Positions 9,943 through 19,262 of a stretch of DNA of 64,000 nucleotides are shown here, piece by piece (within the stretch, counting starts at the first letter, position 1; every line of letters begins with the position of its first letter). The stretch covers positions 62,001 through 126,000 of the forward strand of contig CAWDMB010000001.1 of the NCBI GenBank assembly GCA_963803375.1, given 5' to 3'. The notes beneath the pieces were generated by a model that made no database searches, was not told the DNA's origin, and worked only from the letters and a program-made list of their open reading frames with translations. This DNA is from JAOPZW01 sp963803375 (GTDB lineage Bacteria; Actinomycetota; Thermoleophilia; Solirubrobacterales; Solirubrobacteraceae). Position numbers and translations under genes: made by a program.

Positions 9943-11349
9943 CTAGGCCGTCGCCACGCCGCCCCCGCCCGCGAGCGCGCGCAGAACGCGCAGCTCGCCC
10001 AGCATCCCGTCGGTGGCGCGGGCGACGTCGGGCACCGCGTCACGGTCGGCGTGCACGCAGACGCAGACCTCGCCCGCGTAGGAGAACGCGGCCACGCCGA
10101 CGGTGTGCTCGGCGGCCAGCGGCACGAGCGGGATCGCCCGGCGCATCGGCGCTCCGAAGGCGAAGAGCCGGTCCGGCGGCCCGGGGATGTTCGTGACCGT
10201 GACGTTGAACAGGCGCGTCGCGAAGAGCGTCCGGGCCAGCAGGGAGTGGAGCACCGGCGGGGCGAGCCCGGCGAGGTCCATGAGCGCGCGACCGCCCTCG
10301 GCCTGGTGGCCCGCCTTCAGCCGGGCGGTCTCCGTCCTGACGCCCTGCAAGCGGGCCTCGGGGTCCTCGGCCGCCACCGGCAGCTGGACGAAGAGCGACG
10401 TGATGCGGTTGCCGAGCTCCAGGTGCTCGGCGGCCGCGCGCAGGTTGACCGGCACCATCGCGCGCAGGCCGGCCGGCGGCGGCGCCTCGCCGCGGCTGAG
10501 AAGCAGCTCGCGCAGGCCCGCGGTGACGAGCGCGAGGACGACGTCGTTGACCGTGCCGCCGAGCCTGCGCCCGATCGTCTTGAGATCGCGCAGCGACACG
10601 TCGGCGACGGCGAGCCGGCGATGCTCGCTCAGGCGGACGTTGAGGCTCGTGCGGGGCGCCGCGATGAGCTCGTCGCGCACGAGCACCTCGGTCATGCCGC
10701 GAGCCGTGGCAACCGTGTCCGCGGGATGGCGGACGGCGTCGACGGCAGCGCCGGTGGCGGCGATCGGCATCGCCGCCAGCCGCCGCAGCCACCCGGAACC
10801 GGCGTCCTCCTCCACGGGGTCCGGGCGGGGACGGGTGGCCGCGCGGCGGGTGTGCGGCGTCGGGTCGAGCAGGGCGTTACCGACGTCGACCGCCCCGACG
10901 CCGTCCACGAGGCAGTGATGGGTCTTCGTGGCCAGCGCCCAGCGGTCCTCCGACAGCCCCTCGAGCAGGACGACCCGCCACAGCGGCCGGGCGCGATCGA
11001 GGCGATGCGACCAGAAGTCGCCCGCCCACTCGAGCAGCTCGCGCTCACCGCCGGGCGCGGGCAGCGCTGCCCGGGTCACGTGGGTCGCCAGGTCGAAGCG
11101 CTCGTCGGGCTCCCACCGCGGCCGGTGCAGGCGGCCGGTCGTGCGGCGCGAGAGCTTCTGGCGGTAGCGCGGCAGGGCGTCGAGCCGCCGGTCGACGTGA
11201 CGGCGAAGGCGCGCGAGCGTCGGCGGCTTGCCGTTGGGGAGCGGGTCGAAGATGAGCATCCCGCCGATGTGCATGTGCGCCGTCGAATCGGCGTCCTCGA
11301 GCTCCAGGAAGGTGGCGTCGAGCGCTGACAGCTCCGCGTTGGGCGACAT
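9943..11349 (-). CDS. Wax ester synthase/diacylglycerol acyltransferase (WS/DGAT family)
   Basis: O-acyltransferase moving an acyl group from acyl-CoA to a fatty alcohol or diacylglycerol, making neutral storage lipid at the membrane face. The catalytic motif HHCLVDG is present (family HHxxxDG) within KTHHCLVDGVGAVD. The start LSALDATFLELEDADSTAHMHIGG and the C-terminal NVTVTNIPGP motif are characteristic. About 468 residues, full length. ATG at 11349 is chosen; a GTG lies directly before it. It is the last gene of a same-strand series with an alpha/beta hydrolase and an aldehyde dehydrogenase. Substrate preference cannot be read from sequence. Confidence 0.92.
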   Translation of the reverse strand: MSPNAELSALDATFLELEDADSTAHMHIGGMLIFDPLPNGKPPTLARLRRHVDRRLDALPRYRQKLSRRTTGRLHRPRWEPDERFDLATHVTRAALPAPGGERELLEWAGDFWSHRLDRARPLWRVVLLEGLSEDRWALATKTHHCLVDGVGAVDVGNALLDPTPHTRRAATRPRPDPVEEDAGSGWLRRLAAMPIAATGAAVDAVRHPADTVATARGMTEVLVRDELIAAPRTSLNVRLSEHRRLAVADVSLRDLKTIGRRLGGTVNDVVLALVTAGLRELLLSRGEAPPPAGLRAMVPVNLRAAAEHLELGNRITSLFVQLPVAAEDPEARLQGVRTETARLKAGHQAEGGRALMDLAGLAPPVLHSLLARTLFATRLFNVTVTNIPGPPDRLFAFGAPMRRAIPLVPLAAEHTVGVAAFSYAGEVCVCVHADRDAVPDVARATDGMLGELRVLRALAGGGGVATA

Positions 11350-11467
11350 CACCCAAGCCTGTCAGGGTTGTGCGCCGCGAGCATCCGTCGCGACCCCCAA
11401 CCGGGCCGCGGGATCTCCACGGATGGGTGCTCCACCGAGCGCGGTCCGCGGTCATGCGCGGCCGCTG

Positions 11468-12478
11468 TCAGGCGGACGTCTTGGCCGGGCCGCGACGCCG
11501 GCGCGTTCTCGCGGCCGGCCGGCCGGCCGGATCCGTCGGGCCGTCGCGTAGCAGCTCGCGCCAGCGCTCCGCGAGGACCTGCGCCGGCTCCGTGCCCTCG
11601 ATGAAGTCGGTCAGCACGTGCAGGAAGCGCAGCGGATCGTCGAGGTGCGGGAAGTGCCCGGCGCGCTCGAAGACCTCGAGCCGGCTGCCCGGGACCATCG
11701 CGTGCGCGGCGCGGCCGTGGGCGACGGGGACGATCGGGTCGAGCTCGCCCCAGACGATGAGAAAGGGGATCGACCGGGCGAGGTACAGGCGGTCGGTCGC
11801 GTCGACCCGCTGGCCCCAGACGTCGACGATCGTCCGCAGCGTGTGCAGGAAGGCCGCCCGCGCGTCCGCGTCGGAGAGCGACGCGTGACCGCGCAGCACC
11901 TCCGCCAGGTCGGTGTGCACGCGTAGGCCGATACGGCCGAGCGCGCGACCCGCGAACCGCGTTGCGCCCAGCAGCCGATCGTCGGTCAGCAGGGGCAGGA
12001 GGAGCTCGGATCCCGGCAGGCTGGCCGCGCGGAGGAGCGCGTTGATGTCGCGCCCGAGGCCGCCGCTGCTCTCCAGAACGAGGCGCTCGCAGTGCTCGGG
12101 GAACTGGTATGCGAGCTGCATCGCGATGCCGCCGCCCAGCGAGTGCCCGACGAAGGTCGCGCGGTCGTGCCCGAGCGCGATCAGCAGGTCGCGGACGCCG
12201 CTGGCGTAGGCCCCGAGCGAGTAGTCCCCGCGCGGCTTGGCCGACTCGCCGTGGCCGAGCAGGTCGGGCGCGATGACCGTGAAGTGCTCGGCGAGGTAGG
12301 GCACCAGCTGCGCCCAGGTGGCCGACGTCGACGTGATCCCGTGGACGAGCACGAGCGCGGGCCCGCTGCCCGCCCCGCGGTAGAAGACCCGGTGGCCGTG
12401 CAGGACGATCTCGCGCAGGCCGTCGTCCGTGGCGCCGGTGACGGCGCCGTTGACCGGGCTGGGGCTCGGATCGGGCAT
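11468..12478 (-). CDS. Alpha/beta-fold hydrolase
   Basis: Esterase/lipase-like hydrolase of 336 residues. The oxyanion region is LVHGITSTSATW, the nucleophile elbow GHSLGGGIAMQLA, a probable acidic residue lies in WGELDPIVP, and the catalytic His is in RAGHFPHLDDP. The C-terminus is a basic Arg-rich tail. It lies between an aldehyde dehydrogenase and a WS/DGAT on the same strand, so a lipid ester substrate is plausible (inference). ATG at 12478 is chosen; an in-frame ATG 13 codons upstream is possible. Confidence 0.88.
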   Translation of the reverse strand: MPDPSPSPVNGAVTGATDDGLREIVLHGHRVFYRGAGSGPALVLVHGITSTSATWAQLVPYLAEHFTVIAPDLLGHGESAKPRGDYSLGAYASGVRDLLIALGHDRATFVGHSLGGGIAMQLAYQFPEHCERLVLESSGGLGRDINALLRAASLPGSELLLPLLTDDRLLGATRFAGRALGRIGLRVHTDLAEVLRGHASLSDADARAAFLHTLRTIVDVWGQRVDATDRLYLARSIPFLIVWGELDPIVPVAHGRAAHAMVPGSRLEVFERAGHFPHLDDPLRFLHVLTDFIEGTEPAQVLAERWRELLRDGPTDPAGRPAARTRRRRGPAKTSA

Positions 12479-12567
12479 CCGTGCAGTCTCGCGGGTACGC
12501 CGGCGAGCCGTCATCCGGTCCCGGCCCCCGGCGCCGGGGGGCGAAGTACCGACGCTCCCCCGGGCGG

Positions 12568-14148
12568 CTACGGCTCCAGGCGGAAGCCGAGGTCGGCCTC
12601 CACGTCGGCGACGTCCATCTGCGCCTTCTGGAGCTTCCCGGCGAAGTCCCAGTTCATCGACTGCCAGCGCGTGAACTGGTCGAGGACCCAGATCCCCGAC
12701 TGGCGCGAGCCGTTGCCAGACCTGCCGTTGCCGCCGAACGGGAGATGGGCCTCGGCGCCGCTCGTGGAGTTGTTGACGCTCACCATCCCGGCGCTGACCT
12801 GCTCGCGGAAGCGGAAGCCGTGGCGGGGGTTCGTCGTGTAGATCGCGGCGCTCAGCCCGTAGCCGTGGCCGTTGGCCAGGGCGATCGCCTCGTCCCAGTC
12901 GCCGAAGCAGGCGACGCCGACGAGCGGCCCGAACGTCTCGGTGTTCGCGAGCTCGTCGTCGGCGCGGACGCCGTCGACGATCGTGGGGTGGACGAAGAGC
13001 CCGCGCTCGGGGTCGTCGCCGACGAAGCCCGCGCGCGGGTTGGCCGCCGTGATCCGCCCCGTGCCGCTCGAGCCGTGCAGCGCGTGGTGGTCGCGCACGA
13101 GCCCGAGCCAGTCGTCCTCGAAGCGCCGAAGGAAGCGCTCGTGGATCATCGGCCCGTAGAGGACGTCCTCGGCCGGGTCGCCGACCGCCGCCCGCCCGAC
13201 GGCGCGCGCGAAGCCGGCCAGGAACTCGTCGTGCACGCGCTCGTCGACGATCACCGTCCCCAGCGAGGTGCAGCGCTGCCCGGCGGTTGCGAAGCCCGAG
13301 AAGAGCGCACCCTCGACGGCGAGGTCGAGCTCGGCGTCGGCCATGACCACGAGCGGGTTCTTGCCGCCGAGCTCGAGGCAGGGCGACTGCAGGTGGCGCC
13401 CGCAGAGCTCGCCGATCCGGGCGCCGACGGCGCTCGAGCCCGTGAAGCCGACCTTGTCGACGAGCCCGCCGGCGAGCGCCTGCTCGAGGCCCGCCGCGGT
13501 CTGCTCGCCGTCGGCCAGCACGAGGTTCAGCACGCCGTCGGGCAGGCCGGCGTGGAGGAAGAGCTGCGCGAGCGCCGCGGCCGTGGCCGGCGCGTACTCC
13601 GCGGGCTTCCACACGACCGCGTTGCCGCACAGCAGCGCGGGCACGAGGTACCAGCTCGGCACGGCGACCGGGAAGTTGCCGGCGGTGATGATGGCCGCGA
13701 CGCCGACGGGCGTGCGGAAGGTGAAGAGCTGCTTGTCGGGCATCTCGCTCGGCACGGTCTGGCCGTAGAGGCGCCGGCCCTCGCCGAGGAAGAACGAGCA
13801 GGTGTCGACGATCTCCTGGACCTCGCCGAGCGCCTCGGCGTAGGGCTTGCCGATCTCGCGCGTGACGAGGCGCGCCAGCGCCTCCCGGTTGTCCTCGACG
13901 AGGCGGCCCAGCTGCTGGATCGCGCGGCCGCGGACCGGAGCGGGGACCGCCGCCCAGGCGCGCTGAGCGGCCCGCGCCGTCTCGCAGGCGGCGGCGAACG
14001 TCGCGGCGTCGCCGAGCGCGACGTCGGCGACGACCTCGTCCGTGCGCGCCGGGTTGGTCGAGGCGACGCGGCCTCCGGGCGCGCCGGTCGCTGCGTGGCC
14101 GGCGACGATCGACGCTACGGTAGGGGTGGCGGCGGCGGTCTCGGTCAT
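12568..14148 (-). CDS. NAD(P)-dependent aldehyde dehydrogenase
   Basis: Oxidises an aldehyde to the carboxylic acid. It has 526 residues with the standard ALDH order: NFPVAVPSWYLVPALLCGNA and VWKPAEY (cofactor site), FTGSSAVG (Rossmann loop), general base Glu in LELGGKNP, nucleophile Cys in ATAGQRCTS, and TETFGPLVGV plus LPFGGNGRSGNG near the end. The C-terminal tail WQSMNWDFAGKLQKAQMDVA is shared by a particular actinobacterial ALDH subgroup, but I cannot name the substrate. First gene of a minus-strand series leading to WS/DGAT. It is divergent from the secreted glycosidase-like gene, with only about 30 nt between starts. Confidence 0.9.
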   Translation of the reverse strand: MTETAAATPTVASIVAGHAATGAPGGRVASTNPARTDEVVADVALGDAATFAAACETARAAQRAWAAVPAPVRGRAIQQLGRLVEDNREALARLVTREIGKPYAEALGEVQEIVDTCSFFLGEGRRLYGQTVPSEMPDKQLFTFRTPVGVAAIITAGNFPVAVPSWYLVPALLCGNAVVWKPAEYAPATAAALAQLFLHAGLPDGVLNLVLADGEQTAAGLEQALAGGLVDKVGFTGSSAVGARIGELCGRHLQSPCLELGGKNPLVVMADAELDLAVEGALFSGFATAGQRCTSLGTVIVDERVHDEFLAGFARAVGRAAVGDPAEDVLYGPMIHERFLRRFEDDWLGLVRDHHALHGSSGTGRITAANPRAGFVGDDPERGLFVHPTIVDGVRADDELANTETFGPLVGVACFGDWDEAIALANGHGYGLSAAIYTTNPRHGFRFREQVSAGMVSVNNSTSGAEAHLPFGGNGRSGNGSRQSGIWVLDQFTRWQSMNWDFAGKLQKAQMDVADVEADLGFRLEP

Positions 14149-14178
14149 GCGATCACGGTAACGCGCTGCCGCATCCCC

Positions 14179-15861
14179 ATGCCGCTGCGTCAGGCCCTCG
14201 TCCTCCTCGCGCTCGGCGCGGTGCTCGCCCCCGGCGCCGCTCGCGCCGCCGCCCCCGGGATCAACATCGGGTACGTCGAGGCATCCCGCGGGCAGGTCGA
14301 GCGCGCCGCCCGCACGGGCGCCGACTATGCGCGGCTCTTCGTGCTGTGGTCCGACTTCCAGCCGAGCGGTCCGGGCCAGTCGGTCGCCGGCAGCCGGCTG
14401 GCCGAGTACGACGCCGCCGTGCGCCGGCTGCGCGCGGCGAAGGTCGAGCCGATCCTCGTCATCGTCGGCGCACCGGCATGGGCGAACGGCAGCAACGACC
14501 GCCTCGTCCCGCCCGCCGAGCCGTCGGGCTACGCGCGCTTCGCCGGCGCGCTCGCCCGCCACTTCCGCGGGCGCGTCGCCGCCTACGAGATCTGGAACGA
14601 GGAGGACGAGGCGGTGTTCTGGCACGCGCCGGTCGACCCCGCGCGCTACGCCGGGCTGCTGCGGGCGAGCTACTCCGCCGTCCGTGACGGCGACCCGGCG
14701 GCCAAGGTCCTCGTCGGCCCGCTCACGGGCAACAACTACGGCTTCCTGGCCGCGCTGTACGGCGCCGGGATCAAGGGCCACTTCGACGCCGTCGCCGTCC
14801 ACACCGACACGGCGTGCCTGGACCGCGGGCCCGAGCGCTTCTACCGCGACCCCGGCGGCGCGGTCGGGCGCTTCACGTTCCTGGGCTACCGCTCCGTGCA
14901 CGCGGTCATGACCGCCCACGGCGACGGCGCCAAGCCGATCTGGATGACCGAGCTGGGGTGGAGCTCGACCGGAGGCGCGACGTGCGAGCGCGGCGCCTGG
15001 GCCGGCCTCAAGCCGTCGGGCGTCTCGGCCGCCGCGCAGGCCGGCCACCTGCGCGCGGCCTTCCACTGCCTCGCGCGTGATCGCTACGTGCGGGTCGCCG
15101 CGTGGTTCACCCTCCAGGACGACCCGGCGCAGGATCCCGACGAGCTGCGCCACTACGGCCTGCTCGACGCGCGCGGCGCGCCGAAGCCCGCGTGGTCGGC
15201 CTTCCGCGCGGTGGCCACCCGCGGCGACACGCTGCGCGGCCCGTGCGGCGACTTCTCGGGCCCGCGCGTGCGCGTTCGCGCGCCCGTGGCCGGCCAGCGC
15301 TTCACGGGCGTGCTGCGGATCGTCGCCTCGGCCGGTGATCCCGCCGGCCTGGACCGCATCCGCCTGTTCGCCGACGGCCGGCGCATCAAGTCCTTCAGCG
15401 GGCCCGCGCTGGCCGGCGGGCGCGCGCGCCTGGACTGGACGGGCGCGCGCCGGCTGCGCCTCGGGCGCCACGAGATCAAGGTCGTCGCCTTCGACCGCGG
15501 CGGCAACCGCTCGACGCGGAGGATCGCCGTGACGAAGGTCGACCCGCGCCGGCTGCGGGCGACGCTGCGCACGCGCACGCGCATGTCCGGCCCGTTCTGC
15601 CGCGCGCGCACGTGCGGCGTGCGCGGGCGCGTCCTGGGCCCGCGCAGCGTCGCGGTCGACGGGCGCGTGCGCATCGAATGGCAGCGGCGCACGCGCGGGA
15701 GGTGGCGGGTCGCGCTGCGCAACTTCCGCACGGCGCACCGCCCGTTCGGCGTCCTGCGCACCCTCAACCACGGCGGGCGCTGGCGCGTGCGCGCGGTCTT
15801 CGAGGGCCAGGCGCCGCTGCGGCGCTCCGCGACGCGCCTGCGGGCGTTCCGGGTGGCGTAG
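14179..15861 (+). CDS. Secreted glycoside-hydrolase-like TIM barrel with C-terminal Ig-like region
   Basis: 560-residue exported protein with an N-terminal signal peptide (LVLLALGAVLAPGAARAAA). The barrel (about 27-345) resembles clan GH-A (GH5/GH39-like): the acid/base pair is Asn140-Glu141 in AYEIWNEEDE and the nucleophile is Glu258 in WMTELGWSS. After about residue 350 come a beta-rich region resembling a bacterial Ig-like module (VRAPVAGQRFTGVLRIVAS) and a second Arg-rich beta region. The substrate is unknown; an extracellular or cell-wall polysaccharide is likely. It ends with a TAG overlapping the GTG of the next gene by one base. Confidence 0.8.
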   Translation: MPLRQALVLLALGAVLAPGAARAAAPGINIGYVEASRGQVERAARTGADYARLFVLWSDFQPSGPGQSVAGSRLAEYDAAVRRLRAAKVEPILVIVGAPAWANGSNDRLVPPAEPSGYARFAGALARHFRGRVAAYEIWNEEDEAVFWHAPVDPARYAGLLRASYSAVRDGDPAAKVLVGPLTGNNYGFLAALYGAGIKGHFDAVAVHTDTACLDRGPERFYRDPGGAVGRFTFLGYRSVHAVMTAHGDGAKPIWMTELGWSSTGGATCERGAWAGLKPSGVSAAAQAGHLRAAFHCLARDRYVRVAAWFTLQDDPAQDPDELRHYGLLDARGAPKPAWSAFRAVATRGDTLRGPCGDFSGPRVRVRAPVAGQRFTGVLRIVASAGDPAGLDRIRLFADGRRIKSFSGPALAGGRARLDWTGARRLRLGRHEIKVVAFDRGGNRSTRRIAVTKVDPRRLRATLRTRTRMSGPFCRARTCGVRGRVLGPRSVAVDGRVRIEWQRRTRGRWRVALRNFRTAHRPFGVLRTLNHGGRWRVRAVFEGQAPLRRSATRLRAFRVA

Positions 15862-16959
15862 TGACCGGCTCGGTCGTCGTCGTCGGCGCCGGCGTCTTCG
15901 GCGCCGCGCTGGCGCGCCACTGCGCGCTCGGCGACTGGGACGTCACGCTCGTCGAGCCGCTCGCCCCCGGGCACGTCCGGGCCGGCTCGGGCGACGAGTC
16001 GCGGCTCATCCGCTGCGCGCACGGCGACGACCCCTGGCACACCGCGAGCGCGCGGCGGGCGTGGACGCTGTGGCGGGCGATCGACCCCGCGCTCGTGGTC
16101 GGCGCGGGCGTCGTGTGGCTCGCGCGCTCGCCCGACGGCTGGGAGGCGGCGAGCGAGCGCGCGCTGCGCGCGCAGGCGATCCCGTGCGCGCGCGTCGACC
16201 CGGCCGCGCTCTTCCCGTCCCTGCGCGCCGACGACCTGGCGTGGGCGCTGTGGGAGCCCGAGGCCGGGATCCTGCGCGCCCGCGAGGCGACGCGCGCGCT
16301 CGCCGCGCAGGCGGTCGCCGCCGGCGCCGAGCTCGTGCGCGCCCGCGCCCGACCCGACGGCGCCGCCGCGCTGCTCGAGGACGGCCGGCGCCTGGAGGCC
16401 GATCGCGTCGTCTGGGCCTGCGGCGCCTGGCTGCCGGCGCTGTTCCCCCACGTCCTGCGCCTGCGCATCACCCAGCAGGACGTCTTCTACTTCGCCGCCG
16501 GCTCGGCGTGGCGGACGCCGGCCGTGCCGGGGTGGGTCGACTTCGACGGCGCGTTCTACGGCCTCGGCGACCTCGACGGGCGCGGCGTGAAGGTCGGGCC
16601 CGACGCGGAGGGACCGCCGCTCGATCCCGAGACCGCCGAGCGGCTGCCGCTGGCCGCGCACGAGGCGTCCGCGCGCGCGTACCTCGCGCACCGCTTTCCG
16701 GCGCTCGCCGGCGCCCCGCTGGTGGGGACGCGGACCTGCCAGTACGAGCTCACCGGCGACGGGCGCTTCGTCGTCGCGCCTCGACGGCCGCGTGTGGCTG
16801 CTCGGCGGTGGCTCGGGACATGGGTTCAAGCACGGCCCCGCGCTGGCCGAGCTCCTCGAGCGGTGGCTGGCCGGTGCCGAGCCGCCCGACCCCCGCTTCG
16901 CCCTCGGCGCGCGCACGGCGGCGCCCGGCGGGCTGCGCACCGCGGGCGCGCACGGCTGA
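15861..16959 (+). pseudogene. FAD-dependent amine oxidoreductase (DAO/MTOX-like), frameshifted
   Basis: N-terminal FAD-binding domain VVVVGAGVFGAALARHCA, then a DAO-type fold (GDESRLIRCAHG, RITQQDVFYFAAG) resembling N-methyltryptophan/sarcosine oxidases. The frame breaks at about 16779: the C-terminal FAD segment RVWLLGGGSGHGFKHGPALAE is readable only one frame over and ends at 16959. Otherwise the gene is complete and not decayed, so this could be a recent mutation or an assembly error in GC-rich DNA. The GTG start overlaps the preceding stop by one base. Confidence 0.78.
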
Positions 16960-17000
16960 GGCGGGGCCCCGTCCGGGGCGGGTCGTACGGTCCGGAACCC

Positions 17001-17684
17001 ATGCGGTTGATCGTCGCCCGCTGCGAGGTCCGCTACACCGGCCGGCTGACCGCGGTCCTGCCCGAGGCGCTGCGCCTGCTCATGCTCAAGGCCGACGGCG
17101 CGGTCATGGTCCACGCCGACACGGGCGGCTTCAAGCCGCAGAACTGGATGACGCCTCCCACCGTCGTCGAGGAGGAGGGCAGCCCGCCGCGGCGGATCGT
17201 CGTCCGCAAGCGCGCGGGCGCGAGCGAGGATCGCCTCGAGATCGCGATCGCCGACGTGCTCTCCGACGTGACGCACGACATGGGCGAGGCCGCCGCGCTC
17301 GAGAAGGACGGCGTCGAGCGCGACCTCCAGGAGGCGCTCGCGGCCGCGCCCGCCTGGTGCGGCGAGGGCTTCCGGCTCGTGCGCCGCGAGTGGCCCACGG
17401 ACATCGGTCCGGTCGACCTCATGTGCCGCGACGCGCGGGACGCCTGGATCGCCGTCGAGATCAAGCGCGTCGCGACGATCGACGCCGTCGAGCAGCTCGC
17501 GCGCTACCGCGAGCGCATCCGCCGCGACCCGGCGATGGCGGCCTGCCGCGGGGTCCTCGTCGCGCAGCACGTCAAGCCGCAGGCGCGCACGCTCGCGCAG
17601 GCGCGCGGGCTGACCTGCGTCGAGGTCGACCTCGACGTGCTCCGCGGCGAGCGCGAGCCCGACCTGACGCTGTTCGCGGCCTAG
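17001..17684 (+). CDS. nucS: Mismatch-specific endonuclease NucS/EndoMS
   Basis: Cuts both strands at mismatches and replaces MutS/MutL mismatch repair in most actinobacteria. 227 residues. The N-terminal half is the dimerisation/DNA-binding domain (MRLIVARCEVRYTGRL; HADTGGFKPQNWM). The C-terminal half is a RecB-like nuclease with Asp in IGPVDLMCRD and the E-x-K pair in AVEIKRVATIDAVEQL. It ends in DLTLFAA, which fits the beta-clamp-binding peptide known at NucS C-termini. ATG at 17001. A YceH gene follows 12 nt later. Confidence 0.95.
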   Translation: MRLIVARCEVRYTGRLTAVLPEALRLLMLKADGAVMVHADTGGFKPQNWMTPPTVVEEEGSPPRRIVVRKRAGASEDRLEIAIADVLSDVTHDMGEAAALEKDGVERDLQEALAAAPAWCGEGFRLVRREWPTDIGPVDLMCRDARDAWIAVEIKRVATIDAVEQLARYRERIRRDPAMAACRGVLVAQHVKPQARTLAQARGLTCVEVDLDVLRGEREPDLTLFAA

Positions 17685-17696
17685 ACTTCGCCCACC

Positions 17697-18341
17697 GTGG
17701 GCCCCGACCTGAGCTTCGCCGAGCAGCGCGTGCTCGGCTGCCTGCTCGAGAAACAGCGCACGACGCCCGAGCAGTACCCGCTCACGCTCAACGCGCTGCG
17801 CCTGGCCTGTAACCAGTCGACGAATCGCGACCCGGTCGTCGAGCTCGACCTGAGCGCGATCCGCCGGGCGCTCGAGGGGCTCGCGCGCCGGCGGTTCACG
17901 CGCCTGGCGGGTGCGAGCCGCGCCGCGAAGTACCGCCACCTCCTCGACGAGGCGCTCGCCGTCGACGCCGCCGACCAGGCGGTCCTGGCCGTCCTGCTCC
18001 TGTGCGGTCCGCAGACCTCGGGCGAGCTCAAGCTCCGCACGGAGCGCCTGCACCGGTTCGCCGACCCCGAGGCCGTCGACGCGCAGCTCGACGGGCTCAT
18101 CGCCCGAGACGTCGCCGTGCGCCTCGAGCGCCGGCCCGGGCAGAAGGAGGTCCGCTACGCGCACCTCCTGGGCACCGAGGCGCCGGAGGTCGCCGACGCC
18201 GGCGCGCCGCCCGCCGAGCCGGAGCCGGAGCCGGAGGCGCCGGGCGAAGACGGCCTGGCCGCGCGCGTCGCCACGCTCGAGGCCGAGCTCCGCTCGCTGC
18301 GCGAGGACCTCGCCCGGCTGCGCGCCGACCTCGGCGCCTGA
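17697..18341 (+). CDS. YceH family protein (DUF480)
   Basis: 214-residue protein matching the YceH/DUF480 family, built of two winged-helix-like halves. Typical segments are LSFAEQRVLGCLLEKQRTTP, YPLTLNALRLACNQSTNRDP and RLHRFADPEAVDAQLDGLI. An acidic Pro/Glu linker (about 168-183) and a short C-terminal coiled coil (LEAELRSLREDLARLRADL) follow. Function is not established. GTG start at 17697, close behind nucS, so probably co-transcribed with it. Confidence 0.88.
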   Translation: MGPDLSFAEQRVLGCLLEKQRTTPEQYPLTLNALRLACNQSTNRDPVVELDLSAIRRALEGLARRRFTRLAGASRAAKYRHLLDEALAVDAADQAVLAVLLLCGPQTSGELKLRTERLHRFADPEAVDAQLDGLIARDVAVRLERRPGQKEVRYAHLLGTEAPEVADAGAPPAEPEPEPEAPGEDGLAARVATLEAELRSLREDLARLRADLGA

Positions 18342-18518
18342 CGCGGTCGGAGCTGGTGCGCCTGCGAGCAGGGCCTCCCGGGCCGGACGCGGCGCGGCGC
18401 GCGCCTCGCGAGCCCCGAGGTCGAGCGCTCGCTGATGGCAGGACCGGCGGTCGAGCCGGGCTCGACCGCGCACACGAAATCCCTGCGAGCGCCGCGATCG
18501 AGGCCTACGCTGGCGCCC

Positions 18519-19262
18519 ATGGCGCGCCCGCCCCAGATCGTCGCCTTCGGCGGCGGCGGCTTCTCGATGGAGGCCGGCAACCCGTTGCTCGACGAGTACG
18601 CGCTGGCGGCCACCGGCGTCGAGCGCCCGCGCGTCTGCTTCGTGCCGACGGCTTCGGGGGACGCCGACCACTACATCGTGCGCTTCTACCGCGCGTTCGC
18701 GGCCGGCCGCTGCGAGCCCAGCCACCTCTCGCTCTTCCGCCGCGACCGCGGCGCGGGCGGCCTCGGGGGCGACCCCGCCGCGCACCTGCTCGAGCAGGAC
18801 CTCGTCTACGTCGGCGGCGGCAGCGTCACCAGCCTGCTCGGCGTGTGGCGCGCGCACGGCCTCGACGCGGTGCTGGCCGAGGCCTGGCTGCGCGGGGTCG
18901 TGCTCTGCGGGCTCAGCGCCGGCTCGCTGTGCTGGTTCGCCGAGGCGGTCACGGCCTTCCACGGGCCGCCGCAGCGGATCGACGGGCTCGGCATGCTGCC
19001 CTACTCCAACTGCGTGCACTACGACGGCGAGCCCGCCCGGCGCACGGAGTACCGGCGCTTCGTGGCCGACGGGATGCGCGGCGGCTTCGCCGCCGAGGAC
19101 GCGACCGCGCTGCACTTCGTCGGCACCGAGCTGCACCGCGTCGTCGCCTCGCGCCCCGGCCGCCACGCGTGGCGCGTGGAGGTCCGCGACGACGAGCTCG
19201 TCGAGGAACCGCTGGCCGCCGACCTGCTCGGCGCGCCCGCCGTGGCCCTCGCGGCCGCGTGA
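18519..19262 (+). CDS. Peptidase S51 (dipeptidase E-like), copy 1
   Basis: Serine peptidase of the class-I glutamine amidotransferase-like fold that hydrolyses acidic dipeptides in characterised relatives. 247 residues. FGGGGFSMEAGNPLLDEY at the N-terminus, VYVGGGSVTSLLGVWR, and the nucleophile Ser in LCGLSAGSLCWF. It is followed by a paralogue whose GTG overlaps this stop (GTGA). ATG at 18519 is chosen because the preceding bases lack coding character. Confidence 0.87.
   Translation: MARPPQIVAFGGGGFSMEAGNPLLDEYALAATGVERPRVCFVPTASGDADHYIVRFYRAFAAGRCEPSHLSLFRRDRGAGGLGGDPAAHLLEQDLVYVGGGSVTSLLGVWRAHGLDAVLAEAWLRGVVLCGLSAGSLCWFAEAVTAFHGPPQRIDGLGMLPYSNCVHYDGEPARRTEYRRFVADGMRGGFAAEDATALHFVGTELHRVVASRPGRHAWRVEVRDDELVEEPLAADLLGAPAVALAAA

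Noticed and set aside
12568..15771. Extended N-terminus of the aldehyde dehydrogenase (over 500 extra codons)
   Set aside because: The extension is antisense to the glycosidase-like gene, and the ALDH family start matches ATG 14148.
15153..19166. 1337-codon minus-strand open frame
   Set aside because: Runs across five unrelated plus-strand genes with recognised motifs; typical high-GC antisense frame.
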